From contig CAJOLR010000012.1 in NCBI GenBank assembly GCA_905235565.1, positions 1-42,069 on the forward strand: a stretch of DNA of 42,069 bases, given 5' to 3'. Numbering within the stretch: the first letter of the stretch is position 1; every line of letters begins with the position of its first letter. The position numbers were made by a program, and so were the translations under genes. The notes beneath the pieces were generated by a model. That model was given only the letters and a program-made list of their open reading frames with translations. It was not told where the DNA came from and ran no database searches. Positions 1 to 9,059 of this stretch are shown here, one piece after another. Source of the stretch: an uncultured Bacteroidaceae bacterium. Its GTDB lineage: Bacteria > Bacteroidota > Bacteroidia > Bacteroidales > Bacteroidaceae.

Positions 1-113
1 ATTTAAGCCGATAATTTTATCATTTTTGTAAGAATAATTAGATGGAATTGTCGGCAAAAACCGAGAAAAAAGATTAAAGTTAACTTAACACCCTAGGTCA
101 GACCCCTTTTGTA

Positions 114-3100
114 TCATTTCTCTGTCAGCACCTGACTCCACCAGGGTGCATCGCCCCATGACTGTTTGTACGCGTTATACGAATCAGCGGGAACAAATAT
201 TTTTGTGGAGTTGCTGTAGCGGCCGCCAAGCCAATGCCAGTTGATATCATAATACTGATATCTAACAGTCTCAGGAGGTGTCTGGCCAAGAAAGTGGACC
301 TCATCAAGTGAGCCTTCAGACTCGTCAAAGATAAACTGGCCGAGAGATTTCAGATTGGGACCGAATGTCACATTCCTGACAGGAGTATTGGAGAATGCCA
401 AAAAGCCAACAGCTGTTACATTGGGGAACATCTTGGTCATGTCCAAAGTCTGAGGAAGCGTCTGGCAGTTATAGAAGGCCTTCTCTCCAATGATGGTGAC
501 GTTAGAGAAATCAGCATTCAAAGTGCCGGTAAAGCCTTGGAAGACATTGTTCCCGAAGGTCTTGAGGGTGGAGGGCAGAGTTACGGTTGCGTTCCTTGCA
601 AACAGGTCTCCGGAGATTTCTTCCAGGACGGAACCTTCTTCTACCGTGAAGGAGGTGACAGGATTAGTATAATAGACTCCGGAGCCAAAGTTACCAGGCT
701 CTGGCCCGATCAGGCGCTTGACGCGTTTGCCGACGGTGAGCTCTGTAAAATTCCAAACCGTCCCGCCAAGAGTGAGGCTTTCGCTGCCGCGAAGCACGAA
801 GGGCTCAAGATCCGGTCCGGAAGAGAAAGCCCACTCTCCGATGTACCTGAGTGACGTATTCTCAGGAATGGATATCTCATAGAGTTTGGAACAGCCTGCA
901 AAAGCGTTCCTTTCTATCGTATCTACTTTTTCAGGAATGGCAACCCGGCGCAGGTCACTACAAAAATTAAAGGCACTTTCTCCGATATATTCCAGCGATT
1001 CGGGAAGTTCGATAGACCTCAGGGAGCCACAGGAGTAGAAGGCTTCTTCGGTAAGTCTCTTTACGCTCGGCGGGAGGGAAATGGAATTGATGGTGGACCG
1101 GGCCGCTATTCCGAATTCTTCGAGCCTGCTTCCTTCTTCAAATGTGAAGGACAGATTGTGATTCAATGCGCTGCCACTACTGAGCCAGACAAATCTTCCG
1201 GTAGCGGAAAGCACGGTATTGGCAATCAGCACGGATAAGTCTTGGTCAATAAAGAAGGATTCTTCAAACACGACCTTTTCGCTGCGGATTTCCACAGACT
1301 CCAAAGACTGGGCGGAGAAGGCAAATTCTCCCACCTTTCTCACTGTTTCAGGAAGCACAAGACTCGTGAGAGCATTACAGCCCATGAACGCCTCATCGCC
1401 TATTTCCTGCACATTGCCAAGTTCCAAGTGCTTGAGATTCAACCAATTGCTAAACATCCCCTGCGGAATCACAGTGAAGCCGTCGGGAATCGTCAGGCTC
1501 TCGCCGTCCATATTGGCAAACACGTTGATTCCGTACTCAATATTCGGGTCCAGATTCAGGAAATCGGAGTTGGCCCCCTCGAAGCAGTAATCGCCGTAAC
1601 GGGTTATCGGTGCGGTGGCGTTGATTTTCTTTAGGGACTTGCATCCGCTGAACATTCCCGGCGCGAACTCCGTAATCATAGACGGCAGCGTGACCTCTTC
1701 CAGCCTGGAACAGCCGTCGAAGAGCCAGTCCGCCTCTATCGTTGTCAGCCCCTCGGGGAAGACTACACCGCGGAACTGCGCACCCATGAAGGCATACTGT
1801 TCAATCCTGCGGAGCGATTTCGGAAGGATAACCGTCCCCAGGGAGGTGCAGCCGTTGAAATGTCCGAGATAGTACGGGATTCTGCTAATGCCGTTGGAGT
1901 AAATAAAAACGCTTGGCTCGAGTGTGCGGACGTTGCAACTCTCCGGGAATATGATTTCCTCAAGAGCTGTGCAGTCACAGAAAGCTCCGGCATGGAATTC
2001 TTCGAGATTGTCAGGTAGTGTGACCGACTTCAGGGAGATGCACTCCTGGAATGCTCCGAATTTGAATGTGCGCCCGCCAAAAAAGACGTAGTCTATGTGC
2101 CCTTCAATAGAAAGGATATCGGAATCGCTTCCGAAATCAACGGTTACAAGAAAGGGACAGAGGTAGAAGGCCCGGTCAGTCACGGTCTCGATATGCAGCG
2201 GCATAATAACTTTCTGTAACGAAGGAATGCACTGGAAGATGGCGCCAGTGGCGTTCGTTGTCGTTGTCATCTCCGAGAGGTCAAGTTCCTCGACGCACCA
2301 GTCGGACTCAATTGACGGATTGGGATTGAAGATGTCTCCCGGGTTATATTTACCACCCTTCAGCAGTTCAAGATCCTCTTCGTTCAGTTTTCCCGTTATC
2401 TTGAGGTTCAGAATCTTGTGGAGGTCCTCCTCGGAAATCACCTGCGAGAGGGTGCCGGGCGTGGGCACGTGCACCGTAACCTGCTGGGCGTTGGCCCTTT
2501 GCGTAATGGCTATCTGCCAGCTGCCCTGGTCGGTGGAAAGGATGAGGTATGCCGTCCTGGGAGAGATGTCCGGATTGGCCTGCGCGCTCAGCGTGACGGT
2601 CTTGGAAGACAGAGCTTTGGTGGAGACGATGCTGAGCCATTCCCCCTCCTGTTGAATTGAAGGGGTGAAGTCCGCGTTGGTCTGTACTGCAACATCGAGC
2701 GTGCCGCCTTCCCAGGGTATCAGGTATTCACCCTGTCCGTCGATGATGTCGTTCTGCGTCTGGGTGACGGTTACGGTCTCGCTGAGGTCGCTCTCCTTGT
2801 CCTTGAAGATGATGGTTGCCTGCCGCGACTCGCCCGTGGTGTTGGCCTCGACCGTCCAAGTGTGGTTGTTTGTAACGATTGCCTGTGTTGAGGCATCCTG
2901 GGTGGTGGTCATCCAGGCTACACCCGGGCCGATGACCTCGTAGTCAACATTGGCCGTGGCCTGCACGCTCACGGTGCCGCCGCCGGGGCCGACGGTGAAG
3001 GTCTTTTCGCTCAGTACCAGCGTACGGCCGCCTTTCTGATAGACGGTTACGGTCTCGGAAAGGTCGTTCATCTTAAATACGATATGGCCGGTGCGTGTGT

Positions 3101-4424
3101 TCACCTCGGGATTCTGTACGGCCGAAAACACCAGCGTATTGGACGCCATTGCCTTCGTCTGCACAAGGGTAATCCAGGAGACGTCGATGCTGTACTGCAC
3201 GCCTGCGTTGTATCCGATGGTGACTTCAAAGCTCCCGCCGTCCTTTTCCAGTTCGATGGACGATTTCGATACGGTGAGAGCGTCCCGCTGCTTCTGGGTG
3301 ACGGTTGCCGTCTCGACATGAGAGGATGCCTGGTCTTTCACACGGATTACCGCATATCGCTGTTCTGGCTCAGGGTTTGGTTGCGCCGTGAATGTGATGG
3401 TGGTATCCTGCAGGTAGGCCTTTGTCTCAGCAGTCTGCCACGAGAGCCAGTCTCCACCTTCCACGCTCACCTCGTAGTCCACGTTGTGCTGGAGCGTAAG
3501 CTCGAACATTCCGCCCTGGTCGGAGACCACGAAGTCGCTCTGACCGAGGATAATCCAGCTGTCCTTCTTGTCAATCACACCGTTTCCGTTCACATCAAGG
3601 TAATCCTCGAAAGGAGGTATCACGAAGTCTGACAGACCGAGAGAGGTATAGCGCCGCACAAGATTGTCCCGCACAGCTCCAGCATCCACTTTTCTGCATC
3701 CTTCCAGAATACGTGCGCGAATAATCTCGTTTTCCACTTTCCCGGAAGAGGCCAGCTCGCCAGCTATCTTGCTGATGAGTTCAGACAGTTCGCCTACCGT
3801 CTGCCCAGCCTGCAGCGAGGCAGAAATGGCAAGCAGAATGGCATCGGCATCTGTGCCTTTGGTGATATCCATCTTATCAAAGCCTGTCTCACCTACGGTA
3901 TTGGGGATGTTGAAGACGGTGAAGATTTCCTGCTCTGCCTGTTTTCGTGCCTCGGCTACCGTCTTGCCACCTTTTACCAAGGCACGCATACGGTCGATTT
4001 CAAGAGTGGTCAGCAGGTTTACATTAGTCTTTCCTTCTTCCTCAAGGTCAGAGAGGGAGCGCAGGGTCAGGGTTGACGATGACACCTTGCCCTCTATCTC
4101 GTTGAAATAATAGCCTATCGCCATGATTTCAACAAACCGGGTCTCAATCTTGCTGTCGATGGAAAATGAACCGGCGTCATCGCTTGTCTTGGTTGAATAG
4201 GTCTTTCCTATGGGGCTGAGGTCCTCATCCAGAGACTGGATGGTGATGGTTGTCCCTTGGTTGAACGGTCCTTTCTGGACACTTCCGTTCACAGACCAGG
4301 TTTTCATCTGGGTTCCGGGAACGATATTGCCTCCGGGTTCGGGAGAGACCTGTTCTTCGGGATTTTCGCAAGCGGAGACCAAAAACACTGCAGCCAGAGT
4401 TGTCAGGCGAAGTAAAGCTTTCAT
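114..4424 (-). CDS. BACON and BspA-like leucine-rich repeat surface lipoprotein
   Basis: Predicted surface lipoprotein of 1436 residues. A signal peptide ends in a lipobox (LVSAC, Cys19). An N-terminal domain of unknown type (about 40-270) is followed by a Ca-binding EF-hand/dockerin-like loop DVNGNGVID near 277-285. Four BACON-type Ig-like repeats follow (about 297-378, 382-465, 470-557 and 563-645), recognisable by endings such as ETATVTQ, ETVTVYQ, ETVTVTQ and WQIAITQ. The rest (about 660-1430) is a long array of BspA/LRR_5 repeats with phrases like IGEKAFYNC, IGESAFNFC and LPESLEYIG. BACON domains are thought to bind carbohydrate or mucin, and BspA-type LRRs bind host proteins; a role in adhesion is inferred. 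The ATG lies 3 bp after the stop of the small HTH gene, with AGGAT just before it, so the two are probably co-transcribed. Confidence 0.85.
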   Translation of the reverse strand: MKALLRLTTLAAVFLVSACENPEEQVSPEPGGNIVPGTQMKTWSVNGSVQKGPFNQGTTITIQSLDEDLSPIGKTYSTKTSDDAGSFSIDSKIETRFVEIMAIGYYFNEIEGKVSSSTLTLRSLSDLEEEGKTNVNLLTTLEIDRMRALVKGGKTVAEARKQAEQEIFTVFNIPNTVGETGFDKMDITKGTDADAILLAISASLQAGQTVGELSELISKIAGELASSGKVENEIIRARILEGCRKVDAGAVRDNLVRRYTSLGLSDFVIPPFEDYLDVNGNGVIDKKDSWIILGQSDFVVSDQGGMFELTLQHNVDYEVSVEGGDWLSWQTAETKAYLQDTTITFTAQPNPEPEQRYAVIRVKDQASSHVETATVTQKQRDALTVSKSSIELEKDGGSFEVTIGYNAGVQYSIDVSWITLVQTKAMASNTLVFSAVQNPEVNTRTGHIVFKMNDLSETVTVYQKGGRTLVLSEKTFTVGPGGGTVSVQATANVDYEVIGPGVAWMTTTQDASTQAIVTNNHTWTVEANTTGESRQATIIFKDKESDLSETVTVTQTQNDIIDGQGEYLIPWEGGTLDVAVQTNADFTPSIQQEGEWLSIVSTKALSSKTVTLSAQANPDISPRTAYLILSTDQGSWQIAITQRANAQQVTVHVPTPGTLSQVISEEDLHKILNLKITGKLNEEDLELLKGGKYNPGDIFNPNPSIESDWCVEELDLSEMTTTTNATGAIFQCIPSLQKVIMPLHIETVTDRAFYLCPFLVTVDFGSDSDILSIEGHIDYVFFGGRTFKFGAFQECISLKSVTLPDNLEEFHAGAFCDCTALEEIIFPESCNVRTLEPSVFIYSNGISRIPYYLGHFNGCTSLGTVILPKSLRRIEQYAFMGAQFRGVVFPEGLTTIEADWLFDGCSRLEEVTLPSMITEFAPGMFSGCKSLKKINATAPITRYGDYCFEGANSDFLNLDPNIEYGINVFANMDGESLTIPDGFTVIPQGMFSNWLNLKHLELGNVQEIGDEAFMGCNALTSLVLPETVRKVGEFAFSAQSLESVEIRSEKVVFEESFFIDQDLSVLIANTVLSATGRFVWLSSGSALNHNLSFTFEEGSRLEEFGIAARSTINSISLPPSVKRLTEEAFYSCGSLRSIELPESLEYIGESAFNFCSDLRRVAIPEKVDTIERNAFAGCSKLYEISIPENTSLRYIGEWAFSSGPDLEPFVLRGSESLTLGGTVWNFTELTVGKRVKRLIGPEPGNFGSGVYYTNPVTSFTVEEGSVLEEISGDLFARNATVTLPSTLKTFGNNVFQGFTGTLNADFSNVTIIGEKAFYNCQTLPQTLDMTKMFPNVTAVGFLAFSNTPVRNVTFGPNLKSLGQFIFDESEGSLDEVHFLGQTPPETVRYQYYDINWHWLGGRYSNSTKIFVPADSYNAYKQSWGDAPWWSQVLTEK

Positions 4425-4427
4425 ATC

Positions 4428-4754
4428 CTATTGGTTTAATAAACTATTATCATCCTGGATTTTCTTTTTGATTCGGTGCTTCATCGTGTACACGGTTGAA
4501 ATCTCGACGTGCATGGCATCCGCAATCTCGGAGGTGGACAGACCCTTTTCGAAAAGATTGTAAAACTTCCTTTCTGTCGGAGAAAGCAAATTAAATGCTT
4601 TGTCGGAAGAGCCTATTTCACCTATTTCAGATGTACCTGTTCTATGGTGCAAATTGCGGTAAATGGCAACTACCACCAGCAGGACAATCATAAGCATTAC
4701 CAATCCTGCCGACAGAAGAATGAGTATAATTATCTCCCTGTTCACGACCGACAA
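4428..4754 (-). CDS. Small membrane-anchored LuxR-type HTH protein
   Basis: Protein of 108 residues with one N-terminal transmembrane helix (about 8-32) and a C-terminal helix-turn-helix (about 56-105). The segment LSTSEIADAMHVEISTVYTM closely resembles the end of the larger upstream regulator. It lacks the TPR sensor half, so it may be a stand-alone effector or a truncated paralogue. The longest reading starts with TTG at 4754; a GTG at 4745 is an alternative, and no strong ribosome site decides between them. A TAACTTTG box sits only about 11 bp upstream, implying a very short leader. It precedes the BACON/LRR lipoprotein gene by 3 bp and is likely its co-transcribed regulator. DNA binding is inferred from the HTH; the target is unknown. 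Confidence 0.7.
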   Translation of the reverse strand: MSVVNREIIILILLSAGLVMLMIVLLVVVAIYRNLHHRTGTSEIGEIGSSDKAFNLLSPTERKFYNLFEKGLSTSEIADAMHVEISTVYTMKHRIKKKIQDDNSLLNQ

Positions 4755-4764
4755 TTTTTTCTGC

Positions 4765-4772
4765 CAAAGTTA
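4765..4772 (-). promoter_or_regulatory. Promoter -7 box for HTH/BACON-LRR genes
   Basis: Read on the minus strand this is TAACTTTG, matching the Bacteroidetes TAnnTTTG -7 element. No convincing TTTG -33 element is seen at the usual distance, so activation by a regulator is plausible. Confidence 0.45.
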
Positions 4773-4807
4773 GGGAGTGAGCCAAGGCTGTCATATAGAC
4801 AAATCTA

Positions 4808-4820
4808 GACAATCATTGTC
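4808..4820. promoter_or_regulatory. Candidate operator palindrome
   Basis: GACAATCATTGTC is a perfect 6+1+6 palindrome, preceded by two TAGACAA repeats (4797-4811). It lies about 36 bp upstream of the -7 box of the small HTH gene, a suitable place for an activator or repressor site. Function is inferred. Confidence 0.4.
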
Positions 4821-4880
4821 AAGATTTTGAAAGGCAGTGAAAGAGTTGCCTATTTAGTCGGAAACAGGTCCGCACCAATG

Positions 4881-6209
4881 TCAGAAAGGAAGTGGGAATT
4901 CCATCGGGAATTTCTTCTTAATGCGGTATTTCATTGTATAGACGCTGGATATGTCCACGTTCATGGCGGAGGCGATGCCCTCGGTTGAAGTACCTGACAT
5001 GAAAAGGAGGATATACCTTCGTTCGACAGCGGAGAGGGGCTTGAGAGATGACTGGAAGATGTTCTTGGCAACCGAACGGTCCACCGTTTTGGTCAGCTCC
5101 CTGACTTTGGGGTCGCCTTCCACCAGAGCCTCGACTGCGGCGGTATAGCGCATCTGCTCTTTCTCACGATGCTTGAAGTAGTTGAAGAGTACAACCATCA
5201 GGAGAATCAGAACGATTACGGCAAGTGCCAGCGCGACGGACCTCATCCGGCTTGTTCGAGCCTCGGCCTTAGCCACGTCATAACGGGCTTCCACCTCGCG
5301 GACGGCCTTGTTCCTTTCAACTCCGAGACGGTACAGTTCGTTCTGCTCTTTCAGGATTTCATATTCCAGTGCCTTCTCCGGCTGACCGGTAGCCCTGTAC
5401 AGTTCCACAAAGAAGTCGTAGGCCTGTGATTTCTCGGTTAGAATTGTGTTGGGCGTTACGGCCTCCACGCTGTCGATAAGGACAAGGACTTCGTTCATCT
5501 CCCGCTCCGCTTCGGCTATGTTCCCGTCATAATAGTAGAGCCAGGCCTGTTCGTCCTTGATTGAGACATAGCCCGACTGCCGGATGGTTCGGTCGTTGCC
5601 TGGAAAGGTGGCGTTTGCCTTGCGAGCGAGTTCCAGATACTTGGAGATAGAGTCGCGTTGCGGTGGATCAAAGAAGAGGTCATAGCAGACGGCTGCGTTG
5701 TAGTAGTTCCATACGGGATTAACGCGGGCGGCCATCTGCTCCTCTACGCTCATTTTCTCCTGCGCGGCAATGGCCCTGCGGTTCTCGGAGAGCATCTCCT
5801 GAAGGGATGCTTCATCACCCCGTCCCTGATGGATGTGCGCATAATAGGCGCCCTTGACGGAATGGAGGTCGTAGATGACCCGGATGTTGTCCGGATGCTC
5901 CCGGGAGAGCTCCTCCATCTGGGTGATGACAAGCCACATGCCGCTGGTATCTGCCTGATTAAGGTAGTTGGTGGCCATATTGTAAAGGCACATGGATGCA
6001 CCGCCCTCATCACCCGTCTTCAGGAAGTCATCGACAAGCCCCTTGTAGAGCTCGTGGGCAATCTCCGGAGACTGGCCTGCCGCCGCGGCATCGGCTTCAA
6101 GCACACGCCTGTTCAGCGACTCGGGAGAAAGTCTGTTGCAGGAAACCGCGAAAAGTGCAACGATGGCTACGGTGGCGGTGGTAATAATATGTTGGAATAT
6201 CGGTATCAT
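4881..6209 (-). CDS. Trans-envelope TPR sensor with C-terminal LuxR-type HTH
   Basis: Protein of 442 residues. It has an N-terminal lipoprotein-like signal (FAVSC, Cys24), an alpha-helical TPR-like region (about 30-300, for example ASMCLYNMATNYLNQAD), a coiled-coil stretch, one strong transmembrane helix (about 322-342) and a cytoplasmic HTH (about 391-433, STEGIASAMNVDISSVYTMK). This is the architecture of Bacteroidetes one-component regulators that sense in the periplasm and bind DNA inside. How a lipid-anchored N-terminus coexists with a transmembrane helix is not clear from sequence; the signal may be a plain anchor. Its HTH is a paralogue of that in the small gene 126 bp downstream. A TATCTTTG box lies about 40 bp upstream of its start. 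Confidence 0.75.
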   Translation of the reverse strand: MIPIFQHIITTATVAIVALFAVSCNRLSPESLNRRVLEADAAAAGQSPEIAHELYKGLVDDFLKTGDEGGASMCLYNMATNYLNQADTSGMWLVITQMEELSREHPDNIRVIYDLHSVKGAYYAHIHQGRGDEASLQEMLSENRRAIAAQEKMSVEEQMAARVNPVWNYYNAAVCYDLFFDPPQRDSISKYLELARKANATFPGNDRTIRQSGYVSIKDEQAWLYYYDGNIAEAEREMNEVLVLIDSVEAVTPNTILTEKSQAYDFFVELYRATGQPEKALEYEILKEQNELYRLGVERNKAVREVEARYDVAKAEARTSRMRSVALALAVIVLILLMVVLFNYFKHREKEQMRYTAAVEALVEGDPKVRELTKTVDRSVAKNIFQSSLKPLSAVERRYILLFMSGTSTEGIASAMNVDISSVYTMKYRIKKKFPMEFPLPF

Positions 6210-6248
6210 GTTACGTTATGTGGTTTAACATCGGGTCCGTGGCTGCAG

Positions 6249-6256
6249 CAAAGATA
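6249..6256 (-). promoter_or_regulatory. Promoter -7 box for the TPR/HTH regulator
   Basis: Minus-strand TATCTTTG matches TAnnTTTG, leaving an untranslated leader of about 35-40 nt before the ATG at 6209. Confidence 0.5.
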
Positions 6257-6377
6257 ATAAAAAAAATAGAGGTATAGTTGCTTACATGCGAGCGAGGGCA
6301 TAAGTACCGGAAAAGCGCAAGTAAGTATGTAAGCTCTTTACCTAATCAATCGGAATCCTTTATAAATGACTTTTTAT

Positions 6378-6385
6378 TACTTTTG
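6378..6385 (+). promoter_or_regulatory. Promoter -7 box for small secreted protein
   Basis: TACTTTTG matches TAnnTTTG, 8 bp before the ATG at 6394, so the leader would be only a few nucleotides. Confidence 0.5.
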
Positions 6386-6393
6386 CAGTTGGT

Positions 6394-6777
6394 ATGAAAA
6401 GAACTCTGTTGATATTTGTTTTTCTGTGTTGTGCTCTGCTTACATACGCTAAAGCAGCGGCAACAACTGTTGAACAAAATGCAGCAGGTAGTATAACTCC
6501 AGATCAAAATCAGGCTGTAGCATTGATGACTATCAGCCAGTCACAGACTGCCTTACCTGTCAATATTGAGGATACAAACGCTTGTTCTGTCGTTCTGCAT
6601 TCCGTGAACAGTCTGATACAACGTGAAGTAAGACGCTTACAGCGCTTATTGAGTTTTTCTTTCACGCTTAGGAACAGGACTGAACTCTCCCAATGCTTTA
6701 TAAGCACCCATTTTTTTGCAACCCAAAGATTCTCTGGCGGTTTTCATATCTACGGCCGCCATCAGTTGCGCTGTTAG
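6394..6777 (+). CDS. Small secreted protein of unknown function
   Basis: Reading frame of 127 residues starting with a clear signal peptide (MKRTLLIFVFLCCALLTYAKA). The remainder has no domain I recognise; residues 70-127 contain a basic stretch (QREVRRLQRLL) and three cysteines. A promoter-like TACTTTTG lies immediately upstream, supporting expression. It is divergent from the TPR regulator, so it might share control with it, but that is inference. It could also be a degraded gene whose C-terminal half is out of its original frame, since the tail composition looks unlike a secreted domain. Confidence 0.5.
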   Translation: MKRTLLIFVFLCCALLTYAKAAATTVEQNAAGSITPDQNQAVALMTISQSQTALPVNIEDTNACSVVLHSVNSLIQREVRRLQRLLSFSFTLRNRTELSQCFISTHFFATQRFSGGFHIYGRHQLRC

Positions 6778-6782
6778 CGGTA

Positions 6783-6864
6783 TTGTAACATATTAAAAGA
6801 ACTATTGCCCCAATAACATCATTATATGGGCAATGATGTGTTTATTAACTTTTTAATGTTACAA
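6783..6864. repeat. Imperfect inverted repeat between two small genes
   Basis: TTGTAACAT at the left edge mirrors ATGTTACAA at the right edge, and ATTGCCC mirrors GGGCAAT inside. The arms are interrupted, so the structure would be a bulged stem-loop. It lies between the stop at 6777 and the start at 6880 and could be a transcript end or a leader structure. Confidence 0.4.
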
Positions 6865-6879
6865 TCAGACTTAATTATT

Positions 6880-7248
6880 ATGAAAGAGATAATTAAAAGC
6901 CTGGCTGATTCCGTGTCGGGCATAGAGATAAAGAGGGCACTGTTCTCAACCAGAGTTTCAATCTACGGAAACGAGCTCAAACACTTTACGCTGTTTTTTG
7001 GTTCCGATGCATCGGGTCGCATAAATGAATATGTATCAAGACATGAAGCGGAACTGTTGGAGAAACTTGTTCCTGTAAACTACGGCCCCAATATGATTGA
7101 GGTGTTCAAAGCCCAGGACAACAGCATATCTGTTTTCAGGGTTTTCCAGTATGTCCCGCACCGTTATGAACCCCGCTCTGAATGGATAATATCAACCGAT
7201 GCCAGAACATGCCATGCATTGAACAACCTTGTGTCAAAACTTAAATAA
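6880..7248 (+). CDS. Conserved-looking small cytoplasmic protein, unknown function
   Basis: Protein of 122 residues from the ATG at 6880 (MKEIIKSLADSVSGIEIKRA). A longer reading from 6826 would run through the upstream inverted repeat and is less likely. There is no signal peptide or transmembrane segment. The mixed alpha/beta composition (for example KHFTLFFGSDASGRINEYVSR in part) suggests a small globular protein. I do not recognise the family. It lies 190 bp upstream of the K+/H+ antiporter gene on the same strand; nothing indicates a shared function. Confidence 0.55.
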   Translation: MKEIIKSLADSVSGIEIKRALFSTRVSIYGNELKHFTLFFGSDASGRINEYVSRHEAELLEKLVPVNYGPNMIEVFKAQDNSISVFRVFQYVPHRYEPRSEWIISTDARTCHALNNLVSKLK

Positions 7249-7438
7249 ACCGGTGCAAATAAGATAAGTTGTATGACTGTTATCTGGCTGCTGATTGCAT
7301 TGGGACTCACCGCATTGATTTGTCCGGTTTCCATGAGCAGTGACAACAGGAAAAAAGAAACGTATAGACCGGTTGGAAGGTGCTCTGATGCTAATATTAT
7401 TCGGAGCGTACCACACGTATATATTTATAAAACTGTAA

Positions 7439-9037
7439 ATGACAACTCTTTTCCTCATCCTCATAGGCATCATCATATTGATGTGCATCTGGCTGAACAA
7501 TGTTTCGGCACGTATAGGTATCCCTACCCTGCTGGGATTCATAGTCCTTGGTATCCTGTTTGGCAACAACGGCCTTGTGCCTCTGCATTTTGAGGACTAT
7601 GATTTTGCCAAGGAGACCTGTACCGTCGCTCTGATATTCATCATGTTCTACGGCGGTTTCGGTACCAGGTGGGAGGCAGCCAGACCTATTGTGCGTGAGG
7701 CTACGCTGCTGGCATCGGTTGGCGTTATCATCACAGCCGGACTGACCGGACTGTTCTGCCATTTTGCACTACGCTGGGGATGGGCCGAGAGTTTCCTTCT
7801 GGGGTCGGTAGTGAGTTCTACCGATGCCGCCTCTGTATTCTCCATACTCCGGTTCAGGAAACTGGGTCTGAAGAACAACACCGCTCCTATGCTGGAGATG
7901 GAGAGCGGCAGCAACGACCCTTTTGCCTATATGCTTACCGCACTGATGCTAAGCATCATGACAGGGAATGCCACCGGACCTGGAATCTTCCGGATGCTGT
8001 TTGCCCAGTTGGCGTTCGGTGCCGGATGCGGAGTGGGTATAGCCAAACTGGCATCATTCATACTGGAGCGTGTCCGTATCAAGGGCCAAGGCTATAACTC
8101 ATTGTTCATACTCTCTGTCGCCATCCTGTCATACGCAATCCCCGACCTTATAGGTGGCAACGGTTATCTGAGCTCATACATTGTAGGCATGATATTGGGT
8201 AACACTGATTTTCCCGGAAAGAAGGCATTGGTCAACTTCTTTGACGGTATAACCGGACTGATGCAAGTGCTTATATTCTTCCTGTTAGGTTTGCTGGCAC
8301 GTCCATTGCTGCTTCACAGGGCTATACTCCCGGCATTGGCCATATTTGTATTCATGCTCCTTATAGCAAGGCCGCTGGCCGTGACCGGAATCCTTACTCC
8401 ATTCAGGAAATATGCACTCAGACAGCAGTTACTGGTATCATTTGTGGGCCTGAGAGGTGCTGCGTCAATCGTATTTGCCATTATGGCCATGACTGACAGT
8501 CCGCTTGTGGAGAACGATATTTTCAATATAGTATTCTGCATAGTGCTGATTTCCATCTCACTGCAGGGTTCACTGATTCCCTGGGTTGCCGGAAGACTGG
8601 ATATGGTTGATGCCGAGGCTGACGTCATGAAGACATTCAATGATTACTCTGAGGGAACACAGATGCAGTTCAGCAGCATTGACATCACCCCCGGCGGCAA
8701 TTGGGACAGCAAGAAGGTAATGGACCTGGAGTTACCCGGGAATGTGCTGCTGGCACTGGTACTACGTAATGGTGAACGTCTGATTCCACGCGGAGATACG
8801 CTGCTTATGGCAGGCGATAAGGTTATTATGGTGACCAAGACATTTGAGGACACAGAGACATATCTGGTGGAAAAGACTGTCAAGAAAGGCGGAAAACGGG
8901 ACGGGCAGACCATCAGCCAGATTTCTGGCGATGGCCTGGTTCTGTTAGTACGTCGTGGTGACCAACAGATCATTCCGTCCGGTGACACCCGCCTCCATGC
9001 CGGCGACAATCTGGTCATTCTGAATGTGACGCATTAG
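7439..9037 (+). CDS. Potassium/proton antiporter (CPA1, NhaP2/CvrA-like) with RCK_C domains
   Basis: Inner-membrane antiporter of 532 residues exchanging a monovalent cation, probably K+, for H+. Residues 1-390 hold about 12 hydrophobic helices with family signatures such as GFIVLGILFGNNGLV, VVSSTDAASVFSILR, MESGSNDPFAYM and FVGLRGAASIVFAI. The C-terminal part carries two TrkA-C-like modules (about 400-465 and 480-532: LPGNVLLALVLRNGERLIPRGDT and GLVLLVRRGDQQIIPSGDT), which gate transport in response to ligand in related proteins. Its size matches NhaP2/CvrA proteins. The ion specificity is inferred from family, not seen. It converges on the nucleoid-associated gene with a 22-bp gap. Confidence 0.88.
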   Translation: MTTLFLILIGIIILMCIWLNNVSARIGIPTLLGFIVLGILFGNNGLVPLHFEDYDFAKETCTVALIFIMFYGGFGTRWEAARPIVREATLLASVGVIITAGLTGLFCHFALRWGWAESFLLGSVVSSTDAASVFSILRFRKLGLKNNTAPMLEMESGSNDPFAYMLTALMLSIMTGNATGPGIFRMLFAQLAFGAGCGVGIAKLASFILERVRIKGQGYNSLFILSVAILSYAIPDLIGGNGYLSSYIVGMILGNTDFPGKKALVNFFDGITGLMQVLIFFLLGLLARPLLLHRAILPALAIFVFMLLIARPLAVTGILTPFRKYALRQQLLVSFVGLRGAASIVFAIMAMTDSPLVENDIFNIVFCIVLISISLQGSLIPWVAGRLDMVDAEADVMKTFNDYSEGTQMQFSSIDITPGGNWDSKKVMDLELPGNVLLALVLRNGERLIPRGDTLLMAGDKVIMVTKTFEDTETYLVEKTVKKGGKRDGQTISQISGDGLVLLVRRGDQQIIPSGDTRLHAGDNLVILNVTH

Positions 9038-9059
9038 GGTCGTTTAACAATGCGGCGAT

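Noticed and set aside
5658-6257. Plus-strand 199-codon frame opposite the TPR regulator
   Set aside because: Antisense shadow of the TPR/HTH gene; no domain and no start signal.
7273-7593. Plus-strand reading frame of 106 codons beginning with a hydrophobic stretch
   Set aside because: It overlaps the first 155 bases of the antiporter gene in another frame, and its C-terminal half has the composition of a shadow frame (His/Pro-rich). The first 50 codons could be a tiny gene but nothing supports it.
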